Source: Mesoterricola sediminis (GTDB lineage: Bacteria > Acidobacteriota > Holophagae > Holophagales > Holophagaceae). From it: DNA of 64,000 nt. The translations under genes were made by a program, and so were the position numbers. Of this stretch, positions 16,303 through 24,979 are shown piece after piece; the stretch's first letter is position 1, and each line of letters opens with the position of its first letter. The stretch is from the NCBI RefSeq assembly GCF_030295425.1, contig NZ_AP027081.1, positions 1,674,001 through 1,738,000 of the forward strand. The letters run 5' to 3'. The notes under the pieces are model-generated. The model searched no databases. It saw only the letters and a program-made list of their open reading frames with translations, and had not been told where the DNA came from.

Positions 16303-16392
16303 CTCTCAAGAATAAGAGGAAATTTCACGCCCGCGCCACGTTCCCAAGGGCCGTCCGGGCAGGTTAACCTAGGATCCTGCCCCCGGTCCCCC

Positions 16393-17118
16393 ATGTCCGA
16401 TTCGAACTTCATTGGCCAGAGCAAGGTCGCCTTCAAGGAAGGGGAGATCGTCTACCGCAAGGGGGACATGGCCCAGAACATGTACGTGGTCCTCACGGGG
16501 AAGGTGCGCATGTACCTGGGCTCCGAACCCCAGGGGGACTGGTCCGAGGAGCTGGGCAAGGGCGATTTCTTCGGGGAGGGCAGCCTCCTGGAGCCGATCC
16601 CCCGCCACCACACCGTCGTGGCCCTGGAGGACACGGAGGTGGTCGCCATCTCCCGCGGCACCTTCCTGCGCATGATCCGGCAGAACCCCGAGGTGTCGGT
16701 GAAGATGATGCAGCGCCTCGCCCAGCGGAACCGGGAGCTCAGCAGCCGGGTCGACGCCGAGGCCACCCGCGGCGCCCGGCCCCGGCAGCAGCCCGCCTCC
16801 GTCAGTCTCGTCTCCGTCATCTCCGGCCGCAAGTTCCAGATCCTCGCCCACGGCGCCCTGGTGGGGCGCTACGACCCCAACACCGGCATCCATCCAGACA
16901 TCGACCTCACCGAGGAGGATCCCCAGCTCAGCGTGTCCCGGCGCCACGCGCGCATCCTGTGCGAGCACAACCGCTACTTCCTGGTGGAGGAGCACGGGGT
17001 GGCCAACGGCACCTACATCAAGGGCGAGCGCCTGCCCCCCGGCGACGCCCGGGAGCTCCGGCCCGGCGACCGCGTGGGCTTCGGCATGGTGGTGCTGTTC
17101 TTCGAGAAGCCGGCCTGA
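16393..17118 (+). CDS. Cyclic-nucleotide-binding domain fused to FHA domain
   Basis: A 241-residue cytosolic protein. Residues about 8-125 form a cNMP-binding jelly roll (IVYRKGDMAQNMYVVLTGKV, GKGDFFGEGSLLE); the usual phosphate-binding RxA motif reads RHHTVVAL, so true nucleotide binding is uncertain. Residues about 145-240 form an FHA phosphothreonine-binding domain (VGRYDPNTG, SVSRRHARI, NGTYIKGERL). It joins a small-molecule sensor with a phosphoprotein reader and has no DNA-binding domain. ATG 16393 was chosen because the domain begins there; the frame extends far upstream only as an antisense artefact of lpxK. The next small gene overlaps its stop (TGATG). Confidence 0.85.
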   Translation: MSDSNFIGQSKVAFKEGEIVYRKGDMAQNMYVVLTGKVRMYLGSEPQGDWSEELGKGDFFGEGSLLEPIPRHHTVVALEDTEVVAISRGTFLRMIRQNPEVSVKMMQRLAQRNRELSSRVDAEATRGARPRQQPASVSLVSVISGRKFQILAHGALVGRYDPNTGIHPDIDLTEEDPQLSVSRRHARILCEHNRYFLVEEHGVANGTYIKGERLPPGDARELRPGDRVGFGMVVLFFEKPA

Positions 17119-17345
17119 TGCGCGTCGAGGTGTGGCGGGACGAGCACGGCGTCGAGTGGGAGCTGGTCCAGCTCGGCCTGGACGAGATCGGGGGCGGGTG
17201 CATCATCCGCGAAGGCAGCAACGCCCTGGACCGGGCGGACGGCGATGTCCGGGAGGGGGTGGAGGTGATCGCCCGCTTTGGGGACGTGGAGGACGCCCGG
17301 GCCTTCCTGGAGGAAGAGGGCTTCGGGCCCGTCCAGGTGCGGTGA
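17118..17345 (+). CDS. Small acidic hypothetical protein
   Basis: A 75-residue protein I do not recognise. It is rich in Glu and Asp (VEVWRDEHGVEWELVQ, EGVEVIARFGDVEDARAFLEEEG) and has no Cys pair, signal peptide or membrane helix. The ATG overlaps the stop of the cNMP/FHA gene by one base, so translation is coupled and a shared role is likely. The codon pattern and overlap make it a real gene rather than a chance frame. Confidence 0.6.
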   Translation: MRVEVWRDEHGVEWELVQLGLDEIGGGCIIREGSNALDRADGDVREGVEVIARFGDVEDARAFLEEEGFGPVQVR

Positions 17346-17455
17346 GGGCGGGGCGGGGGACGTACTGACCGCTCGTGCGTCAGGAAACAAATGATTCATT
17401 AGCGACATGGATGAAGGGGGCTTCGCCAGAACCAGGCCGGACCCCGGGAGCATCC

Positions 17456-20400
17456 ATGAGACTTCATACCAGACGGTGGCGGGCCGGCGTCTGCCTCCTC
17501 GCCCTCTTTGCGACCAGCGCCCTCGAGGCCCTCTCCCTCCGCGCCCCGCGCTCCGGGGCGAGCCTGGAGGTGGACGGCGGGACCTACCTCGTCAGCCTCG
17601 GGGACGGGCGGAGCTTCCTGCGGGGTCCGTCCGGCGGCCTGCACTGGGCCGGCGAGGCGACCCCCGGAGACGGAGAGGTCGCCGGGGCGGATCCGGGCCT
17701 GCGCCAGGCCCTGGAAGAACTCGTGGGCCTCGCGGAGGGGGACGCGCCGGAGGCGGCGTCCGCATGGGCGGACTTCCTGGCCGACGCGCGGGCTCTCCTG
17801 GCCCAGCCAACGCGTGCGGAGGCGACCGCTTCCGACCCGGATCAGCCGGTCGCTTCCGCCGCGGCCGTGGCGACCGCCGTGCCCGCGCCCGTGGCCATCC
17901 CGGCGGCCGAGCCCGTGGCGACCGCCGTGCCTGCGCCCGTGGCGACCGCCGTGCCTGCGCCCGTGGCGACCGCCGTGCCTGCGCCCGTGGCGACCGCCGT
18001 GCCTGCGCCCGTGGCGACCGCCGTGCCTGCGCCCGTTGCCGCCCCGGCGCCCGCGCCCGTCGCCGCCCCGGCGTCCGGACCCGTCGCGACGGCGGTCCCC
18101 GCCCCCGTCGCCACCCCGTCGCCCGCGCCCGCCCCGTCGACCGTCCCGGGGCCTGCCGCCCCCGTGGGCCCGACCCTCGTGGTGCGCGGGATTGGCCTCC
18201 TGGCCGTGCTCTCCGAGCAGGGCTACGTCGTGGATTTCCAGGATGGCCTCGGCATCCGGCGCCGGGTGGGCCAGGGCTGGGACCTGCGGGCCGATGGCCA
18301 CCTGGGCGAATGGCGGTCCTCCAGCCAGGCCCTGGTCGCCGCGGCCCTGTCCCCGACCCAACGGGGCCAACTCATGAGCCTGGGGCCCGAACTCGTGCGG
18401 GCCACCTGCGGGACCGCCTCGGCCCCCCTGCGGTTCATGGCCGGTTCCTTGCGGGTGGATGTGGACCTCCTGGCCTGTGTGCTGCCCAGTCCCCTCCTGG
18501 CCTCCCAGAAGGGGAAGGCGCCCGCCCCCATCCTGGGGCCGGCCCCCGCGCCGGCCCCGAAGGCGCGCGCCAAGGCCAAGCCCGCCGCCGCGAAGGCGCG
18601 CGCCCAGGCCAAGCCGGTCCCGGCGGCGGCCCCGGCTCCGGCGGTCCAGGCGGACCCCCTGATCCTGGCCGGACCCGGCTTCTGCGCGGTGCTGGGCCAG
18701 GAGGACTATGTCCTGACCTGGCGGGTCGGCGGAAGCCTCGTGAGGTCGGGCCATCGCGTGGTGGAAAACCTGGCGTCGGGGGACCCGGTCCCGGCCCGCG
18801 CCAGCCGGGAACGGCTCCTGGCCCGGCGCCACGTCCTGGAGGCCTGCGCCTGGATCCAGGACCTCCTGGGCGCCGTCAGCGCCCCGCCCAGCCTCCGCGC
18901 CCTGGCGCGGGACCTGGAGGGAACGTCCCGGTCCGCCGCTGAAGCCCAGGGCCGGGCCGAAGGGGGGGCCCTGGCCCTGTTGGCCGGGCGGTTCACCCTC
19001 CTGCGCACGAGCGAAGGCCGGGTCGTCCATGGGGGCGGCGGGGAGGCGCGTCTGCTCCCTGAGGGGAAGCACCTCGCCAAGGCCGGTCCGGCCGCCCCGG
19101 GGACGCTGGCCGCCCTGAAGCCCCTGACGGCCCTCGAGCTGGCGGGGCTCCAACGCCTCAACGGTCAGCTCCTGAACGCCGCCCTCGCCTTCAGGCGCCA
19201 GGGGACCCCGCAGGGTGAGGTCCTCCGGGCGCGGACGCTGGCCTTCCTGGAGGAGGTGCGTCCGGTGGGGCTCCAGCTCCAGTGGGGCCCCTTCGCCTGG
19301 ATGGCCCCCCTGACGTCGGACTCGGAGACCCTCCGCGGTGCCGCGGAACGCGGGTTCACGGCCACCGTCCGCACGTCCGAGCTCAAGGTGGAGGGGGGGA
19401 CCCTCCAGGTGGGCGGCGGCCTGGGCCTGGTCAGGCTCGACGGCCACGTGCCCCGGTTGTTCCTGACGGCCGCCGAGGGGGTGGCGGAGCTCTCGTCCGG
19501 ATGGCCCATCACGGTGCTGGCCGGCGGCCTCCCGGGAACGCTGGACGCCACGGGCCGCGGGGCCCTCCGGCACCTGAGCCGGGCGGCGGCGATCCGCCTG
19601 AGGGGATGCGGGTCCACGGATGCCGCGCCCATCCCGGAGAGCGAACGGAAGGCCCTGGAGGCCTTCCTGGCGGCCTTCCCGGCGGAGCGGGACCCCGACC
19701 TGGAGCGACGGGCGGAGGCCCCGCGGACGGCCCCCGCCTCGGCCCCTGCCCCGGCGGCCGAACCCCCCGCGGCCGAATCCCCGGCGGTCGAAGGCCCCGC
19801 GGCCGTCTCCCCGGCGGCCGTCTCCACGGTGGCCGTGGCCGCGGTGGACCCGGCCTCGCCGACCGAGGTGCCCCCGGTGGCGGAGGTCCGGGAAGGGCCG
19901 CCTGCGACGCACCGGTCGAAACGGCCGGCGCCGGAAGCCCTGCCCGAGGGCCCGTCCCGCCCCGCCAAGCGGGCCCGGGTCGCGTCCCCGGTGGCGCGGA
20001 GCTACTGCCGGGTGTGCAATGTGTCCTTGCGCAAGAACGGGAACCATGAAGGATCGGCCGTGCACCTCGCCTGCGCGAAGGGGTTCGGGCACCTGTCCGA
20101 GGCCGCCCGGGCGATGGACGTCCCGGAGGGCCGCTGCCGGTACTGCCTCGAGGATTTCCAGGTGAGCCACAGCCTCTGGTCCCATCTCCGGGGCTGCCCC
20201 GGCCTCAAGGAAGGCGGCCTCCCGGGGACGCCCCGGAAGCCGGCGAAGCCCCGGAAGGCCGTGACGCCCCTGCGCGGGTCGCCCACGCGGACGTGCAACC
20301 TTTGCGAGCGGTCCTTCAGCAGTGTCCAGGCCTACCGGAACCACCTGATGACGGACCTGCACCTGACGGCGGAGCGGGTCCAGCGCCGGACCCTGGCGAG

Positions 20401-20704
20401 CATGGCCCAGGAAGCGCCCCGTTGGGACCTGCCCCTGCCCGAGCCCCTGCCCCTGGAGGACCTTCCCCTGCTCCGGTTGGCGCCCGAGGGGACGTCCGAG
20501 GCCGCCGCCGAGACCCGTCCGGCCCCCGCGCCCGCCCTTGCGACGCCGCCCGCCCTGCCGGTTCCGCCCGCCCCGGGCCCCTGGCGGGAGGTGACGCCCC
20601 CCCCGAAGACCCCGAGTCCGGAGCAGCTCCCGCCGTTCTCCCGGCTCACCACCCCGCCCGACGCAGCGGACGAGGCCGCCCTGGAGGCCTTCCTCTCGTT
20701 CTGA
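17456..20704 (+). CDS. Secreted repeat protein with three C-terminal C2H2/C2HC zinc-finger motifs
   Basis: A 1082-residue protein with no family I recognise. MRLHTRRWRAGVCLLALFATS is a signal peptide, probably cleaved after ALEA. About five beta-rich modules of 60-110 residues recur (for example LVVRGIGLLAVLSEQGYVVDF and LILAGPGFCAVLGQEDYVL), joined by Pro/Ala linkers. One linker has five perfect copies of VATAVPAP. Residues 822-841 hold a basic bipartite cluster, KRP and then KRAR, 14 residues apart. Three zinc-finger motifs follow: Cys851-x2-Cys854-x9-His-x5-His, Cys894-x2-Cys897-x12-His910-x3-Cys914, and Cys947-x2-Cys950-x12-His963-x5-His969. The last is a textbook C2H2 pattern, very unusual in bacteria. 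The gene stands alone and ends in a strong hairpin. Location and role are open. Confidence 0.75.
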   Translation: MRLHTRRWRAGVCLLALFATSALEALSLRAPRSGASLEVDGGTYLVSLGDGRSFLRGPSGGLHWAGEATPGDGEVAGADPGLRQALEELVGLAEGDAPEAASAWADFLADARALLAQPTRAEATASDPDQPVASAAAVATAVPAPVAIPAAEPVATAVPAPVATAVPAPVATAVPAPVATAVPAPVATAVPAPVAAPAPAPVAAPASGPVATAVPAPVATPSPAPAPSTVPGPAAPVGPTLVVRGIGLLAVLSEQGYVVDFQDGLGIRRRVGQGWDLRADGHLGEWRSSSQALVAAALSPTQRGQLMSLGPELVRATCGTASAPLRFMAGSLRVDVDLLACVLPSPLLASQKGKAPAPILGPAPAPAPKARAKAKPAAAKARAQAKPVPAAAPAPAVQADPLILAGPGFCAVLGQEDYVLTWRVGGSLVRSGHRVVENLASGDPVPARASRERLLARRHVLEACAWIQDLLGAVSAPPSLRALARDLEGTSRSAAEAQGRAEGGALALLAGRFTLLRTSEGRVVHGGGGEARLLPEGKHLAKAGPAAPGTLAALKPLTALELAGLQRLNGQLLNAALAFRRQGTPQGEVLRARTLAFLEEVRPVGLQLQWGPFAWMAPLTSDSETLRGAAERGFTATVRTSELKVEGGTLQVGGGLGLVRLDGHVPRLFLTAAEGVAELSSGWPITVLAGGLPGTLDATGRGALRHLSRAAAIRLRGCGSTDAAPIPESERKALEAFLAAFPAERDPDLERRAEAPRTAPASAPAPAAEPPAAESPAVEGPAAVSPAAVSTVAVAAVDPASPTEVPPVAEVREGPPATHRSKRPAPEALPEGPSRPAKRARVASPVARSYCRVCNVSLRKNGNHEGSAVHLACAKGFGHLSEAARAMDVPEGRCRYCLEDFQVSHSLWSHLRGCPGLKEGGLPGTPRKPAKPRKAVTPLRGSPTRTCNLCERSFSSVQAYRNHLMTDLHLTAERVQRRTLASMAQEAPRWDLPLPEPLPLEDLPLLRLAPEGTSEAAAETRPAPAPALATPPALPVPPAPGPWREVTPPPKTPSPEQLPPFSRLTTPPDAADEAALEAFLSF
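17915..18034 (+). repeat. Five perfect 24-bp tandem repeats
   Basis: The unit encodes VATAVPAP and is repeated five times without change, with a variant copy at 17867-17890. It forms a Pro/Ala linker in the zinc-finger protein. Perfect repeats of this sort are prone to length change. Confidence 0.9.
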
Positions 20705-20719
20705 CCCCGGTACGCGGAA

Positions 20720-20747
20720 GGGGCGCGGGCCTCGCGGCCCGCGCCCC
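20720..20747. terminator. Bidirectional hairpin between the zinc-finger gene and etfA
   Basis: GGGGCGCGGGCC pairs perfectly with GGCCCGCGCCCC around TCGC. It lies between convergent genes; there is no T-tract. Confidence 0.65.
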
Positions 20748-20762
20748 CATGTCCGGTCCGGC

Positions 20763-21725
20763 CTACTGCTTCAGGGCCTTGGCGGCCTTGGTCAGCTCGG
20801 GAACCACCTCGAAGAGGTCGCCCACGATGCCGTAGGTGGCCAGCTTGAAGATGGGGGCCTCGGGGTCCTTGTTGATGGCCACGATGACCTTGGAGCCGCT
20901 CATGCCGGCCACGTGCTGGATGGCGCCGCTGATGCCGCAGGCGATGTAGAGGGTGGGGCTGACGACCTTGCCGGTCTGGCCCACCTGGATGCTGTGGGGC
21001 AGGCCCCAGCCGGCGTCCACCGCGGCGCGGCTGGCGCCCACGACGCCGCCGAGGGCGTCGGCCAGCTCCTGGAGGATGGCGAAGTTGGCGCCGTCCTTGA
21101 GGCCGCGGCCGCCGGCGACGATCACGTCGGCCTCGCTGATGTCGACGGCGCCCCCGCCCTTGGCGAGGATCTCCTTGACCACCGCGAGGAAGCCGCCCGC
21201 GGGCGCGGGGAGGCTCTCGACGGCGCCGGCCTTGGGGCAGGGCGCGGCGACGAACACGTTGGGCCGCGTGGTGGCGACCTGGACGGCGCTCTCGAACCGG
21301 TTCACGCTCACGGCCTTGCCCGCGTAGACGGGGCGGGTGGCCTCGAGCCTGCCGTCCACCATGGCCAGGCCGGTCACGTCGGCGGCGTAGCCCGCGCCGA
21401 GGCGCGCGGCGGCCCGGGGGGCCACGTCGCGGCCGGCGGAGGTGGCCGCGGCCAGCAGGACCGTGGCGCCCTTGGCCTGGACGGCGTCGGCGATGGCCTG
21501 GGCGTAGCCGTCGCTGGAGTAGGCGGCGAGGCTGGGGGCCTCGACCTTGATGATCGCGTCGGCGCCGTACTGGGCGGCCTCCTCGGCGCCGGCGAGATCG
21601 GCGCCCACGAAGAGGGCGCCCAGGGACTTGCCGGCCGCGTCGGCGAGGCGGCGGCCTTCGCTCAGGGCCTCGAGGGAGGGCTTGCGGATCTTCCCGTCCT
21701 TCGTCTCACAGAAAACTAGCATCAT
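20763..21725 (-). CDS. etfA: Electron transfer flavoprotein alpha subunit
   Basis: FAD-binding subunit of the soluble flavoprotein that passes electrons from acyl-CoA and other dehydrogenases to the quinone pool. The 320-residue protein has the alpha-subunit N-terminal half ([20 protein letters not shown]) and the C-terminal FAD domain: [44 protein letters not shown] and the closing [18 protein letters not shown]. It follows etfB by 22 bp and forms one operon with it. It looks like the ordinary non-bifurcating type, but that should be checked by alignment. Confidence 0.95.
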   Translation of the reverse strand: MMLVFCETKDGKIRKPSLEALSEGRRLADAAGKSLGALFVGADLAGAEEAAQYGADAIIKVEAPSLAAYSSDGYAQAIADAVQAKGATVLLAAATSAGRDVAPRAAARLGAGYAADVTGLAMVDGRLEATRPVYAGKAVSVNRFESAVQVATTRPNVFVAAPCPKAGAVESLPAPAGGFLAVVKEILAKGGGAVDISEADVIVAGGRGLKDGANFAILQELADALGGVVGASRAAVDAGWGLPHSIQVGQTGKVVSPTLYIACGISGAIQHVAGMSGSKVIVAINKDPEAPIFKLATYGIVGDLFEVVPELTKAAKALKQ

Positions 21726-21747
21726 CTCGACCTCGGAAAGATGGGAT

Positions 21748-22497
21748 CTAAAGGACCTTGGCTTCGTCGCGAAGCAGGGAGACCAGGGCGGCGGCCTGGG
21801 CGGCGGCGTCGCCCTCCAGCTTCCGGCCTTCGGGGCGCGCGGGGGGCAGGGCCAGGGAGGCCGTGACCAGGGCGGGGGCGCCGGCGGCGGCCTCCACCTC
21901 CTCGATGGTCTTCTTCTTGGCGGCCATGATGCCCTTGAGGTTGGCGTAGCGGGGCTCGTTCAGCCCGCGCTGGGCGGTGACGACGGCGGGGAGGGTGCCC
22001 TCCACCACCTCGGTGCCGGCGTCGGACTCGCGCTCGGCGCGGAAGGCGCCGGCGGAGAGCTCGAGCTTCGTGACGACGTTGGCCTGGGCCCAGCCCAGGA
22101 GCTCGGCCAGCATGGGGCCGACGGAGGCGTTGTCGCCGCCGAAGCCCTTGTTGCCCAGGAGCACGAGCTCGAAGCCGCGCTCCTTCGCGAAGGCGGCCAG
22201 GATCCGGGCGACGGCCAGCGGATCCCCGGCGTCCTCGGCCTTGACGAGGACGGCGGTGTCGGCGCCCAGGGCCAGGGCGTTGCGCAGGACATCCTTGGCC
22301 TTCTCGCCCCCGACGGAGGCGGCGGTCACCTCGGCGCCGGCGGATTCCTTGAGGCGGAGGGCCTCTTCCAGGGCGTACTCGTCGTACGGGCTGGTGATCC
22401 ACTTGACGTCGCTCCCATCCAGGGACTTCCCGTCCGCGCCGATCCTGATCTTCGTCTCGGTGTCGGGCACCTGCTTGAGGGCCACAAGAATCTTCAT
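21748..22497 (-). CDS. etfB: Electron transfer flavoprotein beta subunit
   Basis: AMP-binding partner of EtfA. The 249-residue protein starts KILVALKQVPDTETKI and has the beta-subunit signature SPYDEYALEEALRLKE, the GADTAVLV strand, LVLLGNKGFGGDNASVGPMLAELLGW and PRYANLKGIMAAKKK. Length is normal. It is the first gene of the etfBA operon and is divergent from murG, with about 100 bp between starts. No acyl-CoA dehydrogenase lies next to it. Confidence 0.95.
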   Translation of the reverse strand: MKILVALKQVPDTETKIRIGADGKSLDGSDVKWITSPYDEYALEEALRLKESAGAEVTAASVGGEKAKDVLRNALALGADTAVLVKAEDAGDPLAVARILAAFAKERGFELVLLGNKGFGGDNASVGPMLAELLGWAQANVVTKLELSAGAFRAERESDAGTEVVEGTLPAVVTAQRGLNEPRYANLKGIMAAKKKTIEEVEAAAGAPALVTASLALPPARPEGRKLEGDAAAQAAALVSLLRDEAKVL

Positions 22498-22601
22498 GCT
22501 CGCTCCCGGTGGAATGATGGGGCCGCGTATTTCGCGCGGCTGAATCCTAAATGCTACCAGGGAATCGCCATTTTCCCCCGCGAGAAGGTATCCTCGACGG
22601 C

Positions 22602-23690
22602 ATGTCCGGAAGAACGTACGCGGAAAGCCTGGTCTTCACGGGAGGGGGCACGGGAGGCCACTTCTTCCCGGCCGTCGCCCTCGCGGAGGGGCTCCGGGCG
22701 AGGTGGGGCGGCCCCATCTGGTTCGTCGGCGCGCGCCGGGGGATCGAGGCCCGCCTCCTGCCCGCGTCCCCGTGGCCCCACGAACTGCTGGACGTGGAGG
22801 GGTTCGCCGGCCGCAGCCCCCTGAGGGCGGCCCGGGCCGCGTGGAAGCTCGCCAGGGCCTGGCGGACCCTCGTGGCCCGCTGGCGACGGGAGCGTCCGGC
22901 GGCCGTGATCGGCACCGGCGGCTACGGGGCCGCGCCGGCCCTCATGGCCGCGCAGGCGCTGGGCATCCCCTTCTTCCTCCACGAATCCAACGCCGCCCCC
23001 GGGCTCCTCGTGAAGGCCCTGGCGAAGCGCGCCGCGGGCGTCTGGTGCGGCATGCCCGAGGGGGCCGCGGCCCTGCCCGGGGCCCGGTGCCTCGTGGCCG
23101 GGACCCCCGTGCGGGAGGCCTTCCTGCGGGACTTCCGCCCCGTGGCCCAGCTGGCGCCGCCCTTCCGGCTCCTGGTGCTGGGCGGCAGCGGCGGGGCGCG
23201 GGCCGTGAACGAGGCCGTGATGGAGGCCGCCCCCGCGCTCCTGGACCGCTTCCCGGACTGGGACATCCTGCACCAGACCGGGCCCGCCCAGCACGAGGCG
23301 CTCTCGGCCCGGCCCCGCCATCCCCGGCACCGCCTCGCGCCCTTCCTGGAGTTCATGGACACCCAGATGGAGGCCGCCTCCCTCGTCCTGACCCGGAGCG
23401 GGGCCAGCACCTGCGCCGAGCTGATGGCCTCGGGCCGCCCCGCCCTCATGGTGCCCCTGCCGGGGAGCGCCGGGGACCACCAGGTGGCCAACGCGCGGGC
23501 CATGGAGGCCGGCGGCAGGGCCCGGGTCCTGCTCCAGGGGCCGGATCTGGCCCGGGATCTGGCCGCGGCGGCGGCCCCGCTCATGGCCGATCCCCGCGCC
23601 CTGGCCTCGCTGGCCCGGCCGGAAGCCAATCGCGCCGTGGACATCTGCCTGGATGATCTCGCGGCCCGGACGGGAATCGGCCTACACTAA
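22602..23690 (+). CDS. murG: UDP-GlcNAc:lipid I N-acetylglucosaminyltransferase
   Basis: Makes lipid II from lipid I at the inner face of the membrane, the last cytoplasmic step of peptidoglycan synthesis. The 362-residue protein has the GT28 markers: FTGGGTGGHFFPAVALAEGL, the membrane-facing GTGGYGAAPAL, HESNAAPGLLVK, the UDP site LVLGGSGGARAVNE, ILHQTGP, and LTRSGASTCAELMA. ATG 22602 is the first that fits the domain start; an upstream in-frame ATG at 22551 adds no conserved sequence. It is outside any dcw cluster, which is unusual for this gene. The downstream S41-like gene starts 4 bp after its stop. Confidence 0.93.
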   Translation: MSGRTYAESLVFTGGGTGGHFFPAVALAEGLRARWGGPIWFVGARRGIEARLLPASPWPHELLDVEGFAGRSPLRAARAAWKLARAWRTLVARWRRERPAAVIGTGGYGAAPALMAAQALGIPFFLHESNAAPGLLVKALAKRAAGVWCGMPEGAAALPGARCLVAGTPVREAFLRDFRPVAQLAPPFRLLVLGGSGGARAVNEAVMEAAPALLDRFPDWDILHQTGPAQHEALSARPRHPRHRLAPFLEFMDTQMEAASLVLTRSGASTCAELMASGRPALMVPLPGSAGDHQVANARAMEAGGRARVLLQGPDLARDLAAAAAPLMADPRALASLARPEANRAVDICLDDLAARTGIGLH

Positions 23691-23694
23691 GGGC

Positions 23695-24975
23695 ATGCAC
23701 CAGCGCACCTGGCTCTCCCTCCTGACCTTCCCCATGGTGGCCGTCTTCAGCTACCCGGTCATCGTCCACCCGGCCCAGGAGGCTCCCCGCCGCGAGGTGA
23801 AGGCCGCCCCCCAGGACCCGCTGGCGGGGCTCTCCGACATCCAGGACGTGCTCCAGCTGGTGCGGGACAACTACGTGGACCCCCCCGACATGGAGAAGGT
23901 CGTGGGCGGCGGCATCCAGGCCGCCCTGGAGCGGGCCCACCCCCTCAACGCCTACCTGTCCCCCGAGGACCTGCGCCTCCCGGACCCGGGGCCCGCCGAG
24001 ATCGGCATCCGGGTCCAGAAACGGCAGATCTACGCCCAGGTGCTGGCCGTGACCACCGGGAGCCCGGCGGCCAAGGCGGGGTTCCAGCCCGGGGACGTGA
24101 TCCGGAAGATCGATGAGGATTCCATCGGCCCCATGAGCGCCTGGACCCTGGAGCGGCGCCTGCGCGGCGCGGTGGGGTCCCAGGTGTCCCTGCTGCGGTA
24201 CGCGGCGGCCACCACCGAGCTGAAGAAGGTCACCCTGACCCGGGAGAAGATCCAGCGGCCGCCCGCGTTCATCCGCAAGGAGGCCAAGGCCACCCTCCTC
24301 GGCTTCGAGGACCTGGACCCGGGCCGCACCGGCGAGCTCAAGAACGTGCTGGCCGGCCTGGACCGGAGCCTCCCCCTGGTCCTGGACCTGCGCCGCTGCT
24401 CCGGGGGCGACCTGGGCGAGGCGGCCCTCGTGGCCGGGCTCTTCGCGGGTCCGGGCCTCCTGGCCACCGTGCAGGAGACGGGCCGGCCCGACCAGCCCGT
24501 GGCCATCGTGCCGGCCGGCCTTCCCCCCTTCGCCAAGCTGGCCGTGATCACCGGCCCCTGGACGGCGGGTGCCCCCGAGGCCCTGGCCGCGGCCCTGAAG
24601 AAGCAGGGGGTGCCCGTGTTCGGCGAGCGGACCATGGCCATGGGGGTGGAGCGGACCCGCTTCCTCCTCCGGCAGGGCGGAGCCGCCGAGGTGGTGAACC
24701 GGCGCTGGCTCGGCGCGGGCGGCGAATACCTGGGCCTGGGCGGCGACCGCCCCGAGGCCCTGAAGCCCAAGGCCGGCGGCGAGACCCTCCAGCCGGGGGT
24801 CGTGCCCGACCACGTCTTCAAGAACATGAAGCCCGAGGAGGACCCCCTGCCGAAGATCCTGGAGATCCTGGCCCAGGGCCCCAAGGCCGCCAAGCTGCAG
24901 CCCCCGGCGCCGGCGCGGAAGGCCGCCGTCCTCATGTCAAGCCTGGCCTCGGACCAGGCCCTGGACGCGGTCTAG
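23695..24975 (+). CDS. S41-family protease homologue without catalytic Ser and Lys
   Basis: A 426-residue exported CtpA-like protein. A signal-type N-terminus (RTWLSLLTFPMVAVFSYPVIV) is followed by DVLQLVRDNYVDPPD, a PDZ domain at about 100-175 (GIRVQKRQIYAQVLAVTTG, FQPGDVIRKID) and a protease-like fold (LVLDLRRCSGGD). The family's NGGSASASE loop reads TGPWTAGAPE, which puts Gly where the nucleophile Ser should be, and GERTFGKG reads GERTMAMG, which replaces the Lys by Met. It should therefore bind substrate without cutting. It starts 4 bp after murG and is followed 4 bp later by a YibQ-like gene, the order often seen near cell-wall hydrolase activators. An adaptor role in wall remodelling is inference. 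Confidence 0.82.
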   Translation: MHQRTWLSLLTFPMVAVFSYPVIVHPAQEAPRREVKAAPQDPLAGLSDIQDVLQLVRDNYVDPPDMEKVVGGGIQAALERAHPLNAYLSPEDLRLPDPGPAEIGIRVQKRQIYAQVLAVTTGSPAAKAGFQPGDVIRKIDEDSIGPMSAWTLERRLRGAVGSQVSLLRYAAATTELKKVTLTREKIQRPPAFIRKEAKATLLGFEDLDPGRTGELKNVLAGLDRSLPLVLDLRRCSGGDLGEAALVAGLFAGPGLLATVQETGRPDQPVAIVPAGLPPFAKLAVITGPWTAGAPEALAAALKKQGVPVFGERTMAMGVERTRFLLRQGGAAEVVNRRWLGAGGEYLGLGGDRPEALKPKAGGETLQPGVVPDHVFKNMKPEEDPLPKILEILAQGPKAAKLQPPAPARKAAVLMSSLASDQALDAV

Positions 24976-24979
24976 GCCC

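Noticed and set aside
17867-18034. Tandem repeats as a CRISPR array
   Set aside because: The 24-bp units are contiguous without spacers and in frame within a protein gene.
17399-20362. A 987-codon frame opposite the zinc-finger gene
   Set aside because: Gly/Arg/His-rich translation without start signal or domain. The plus strand has a signal peptide, ordered repeats and Cys/His motifs.
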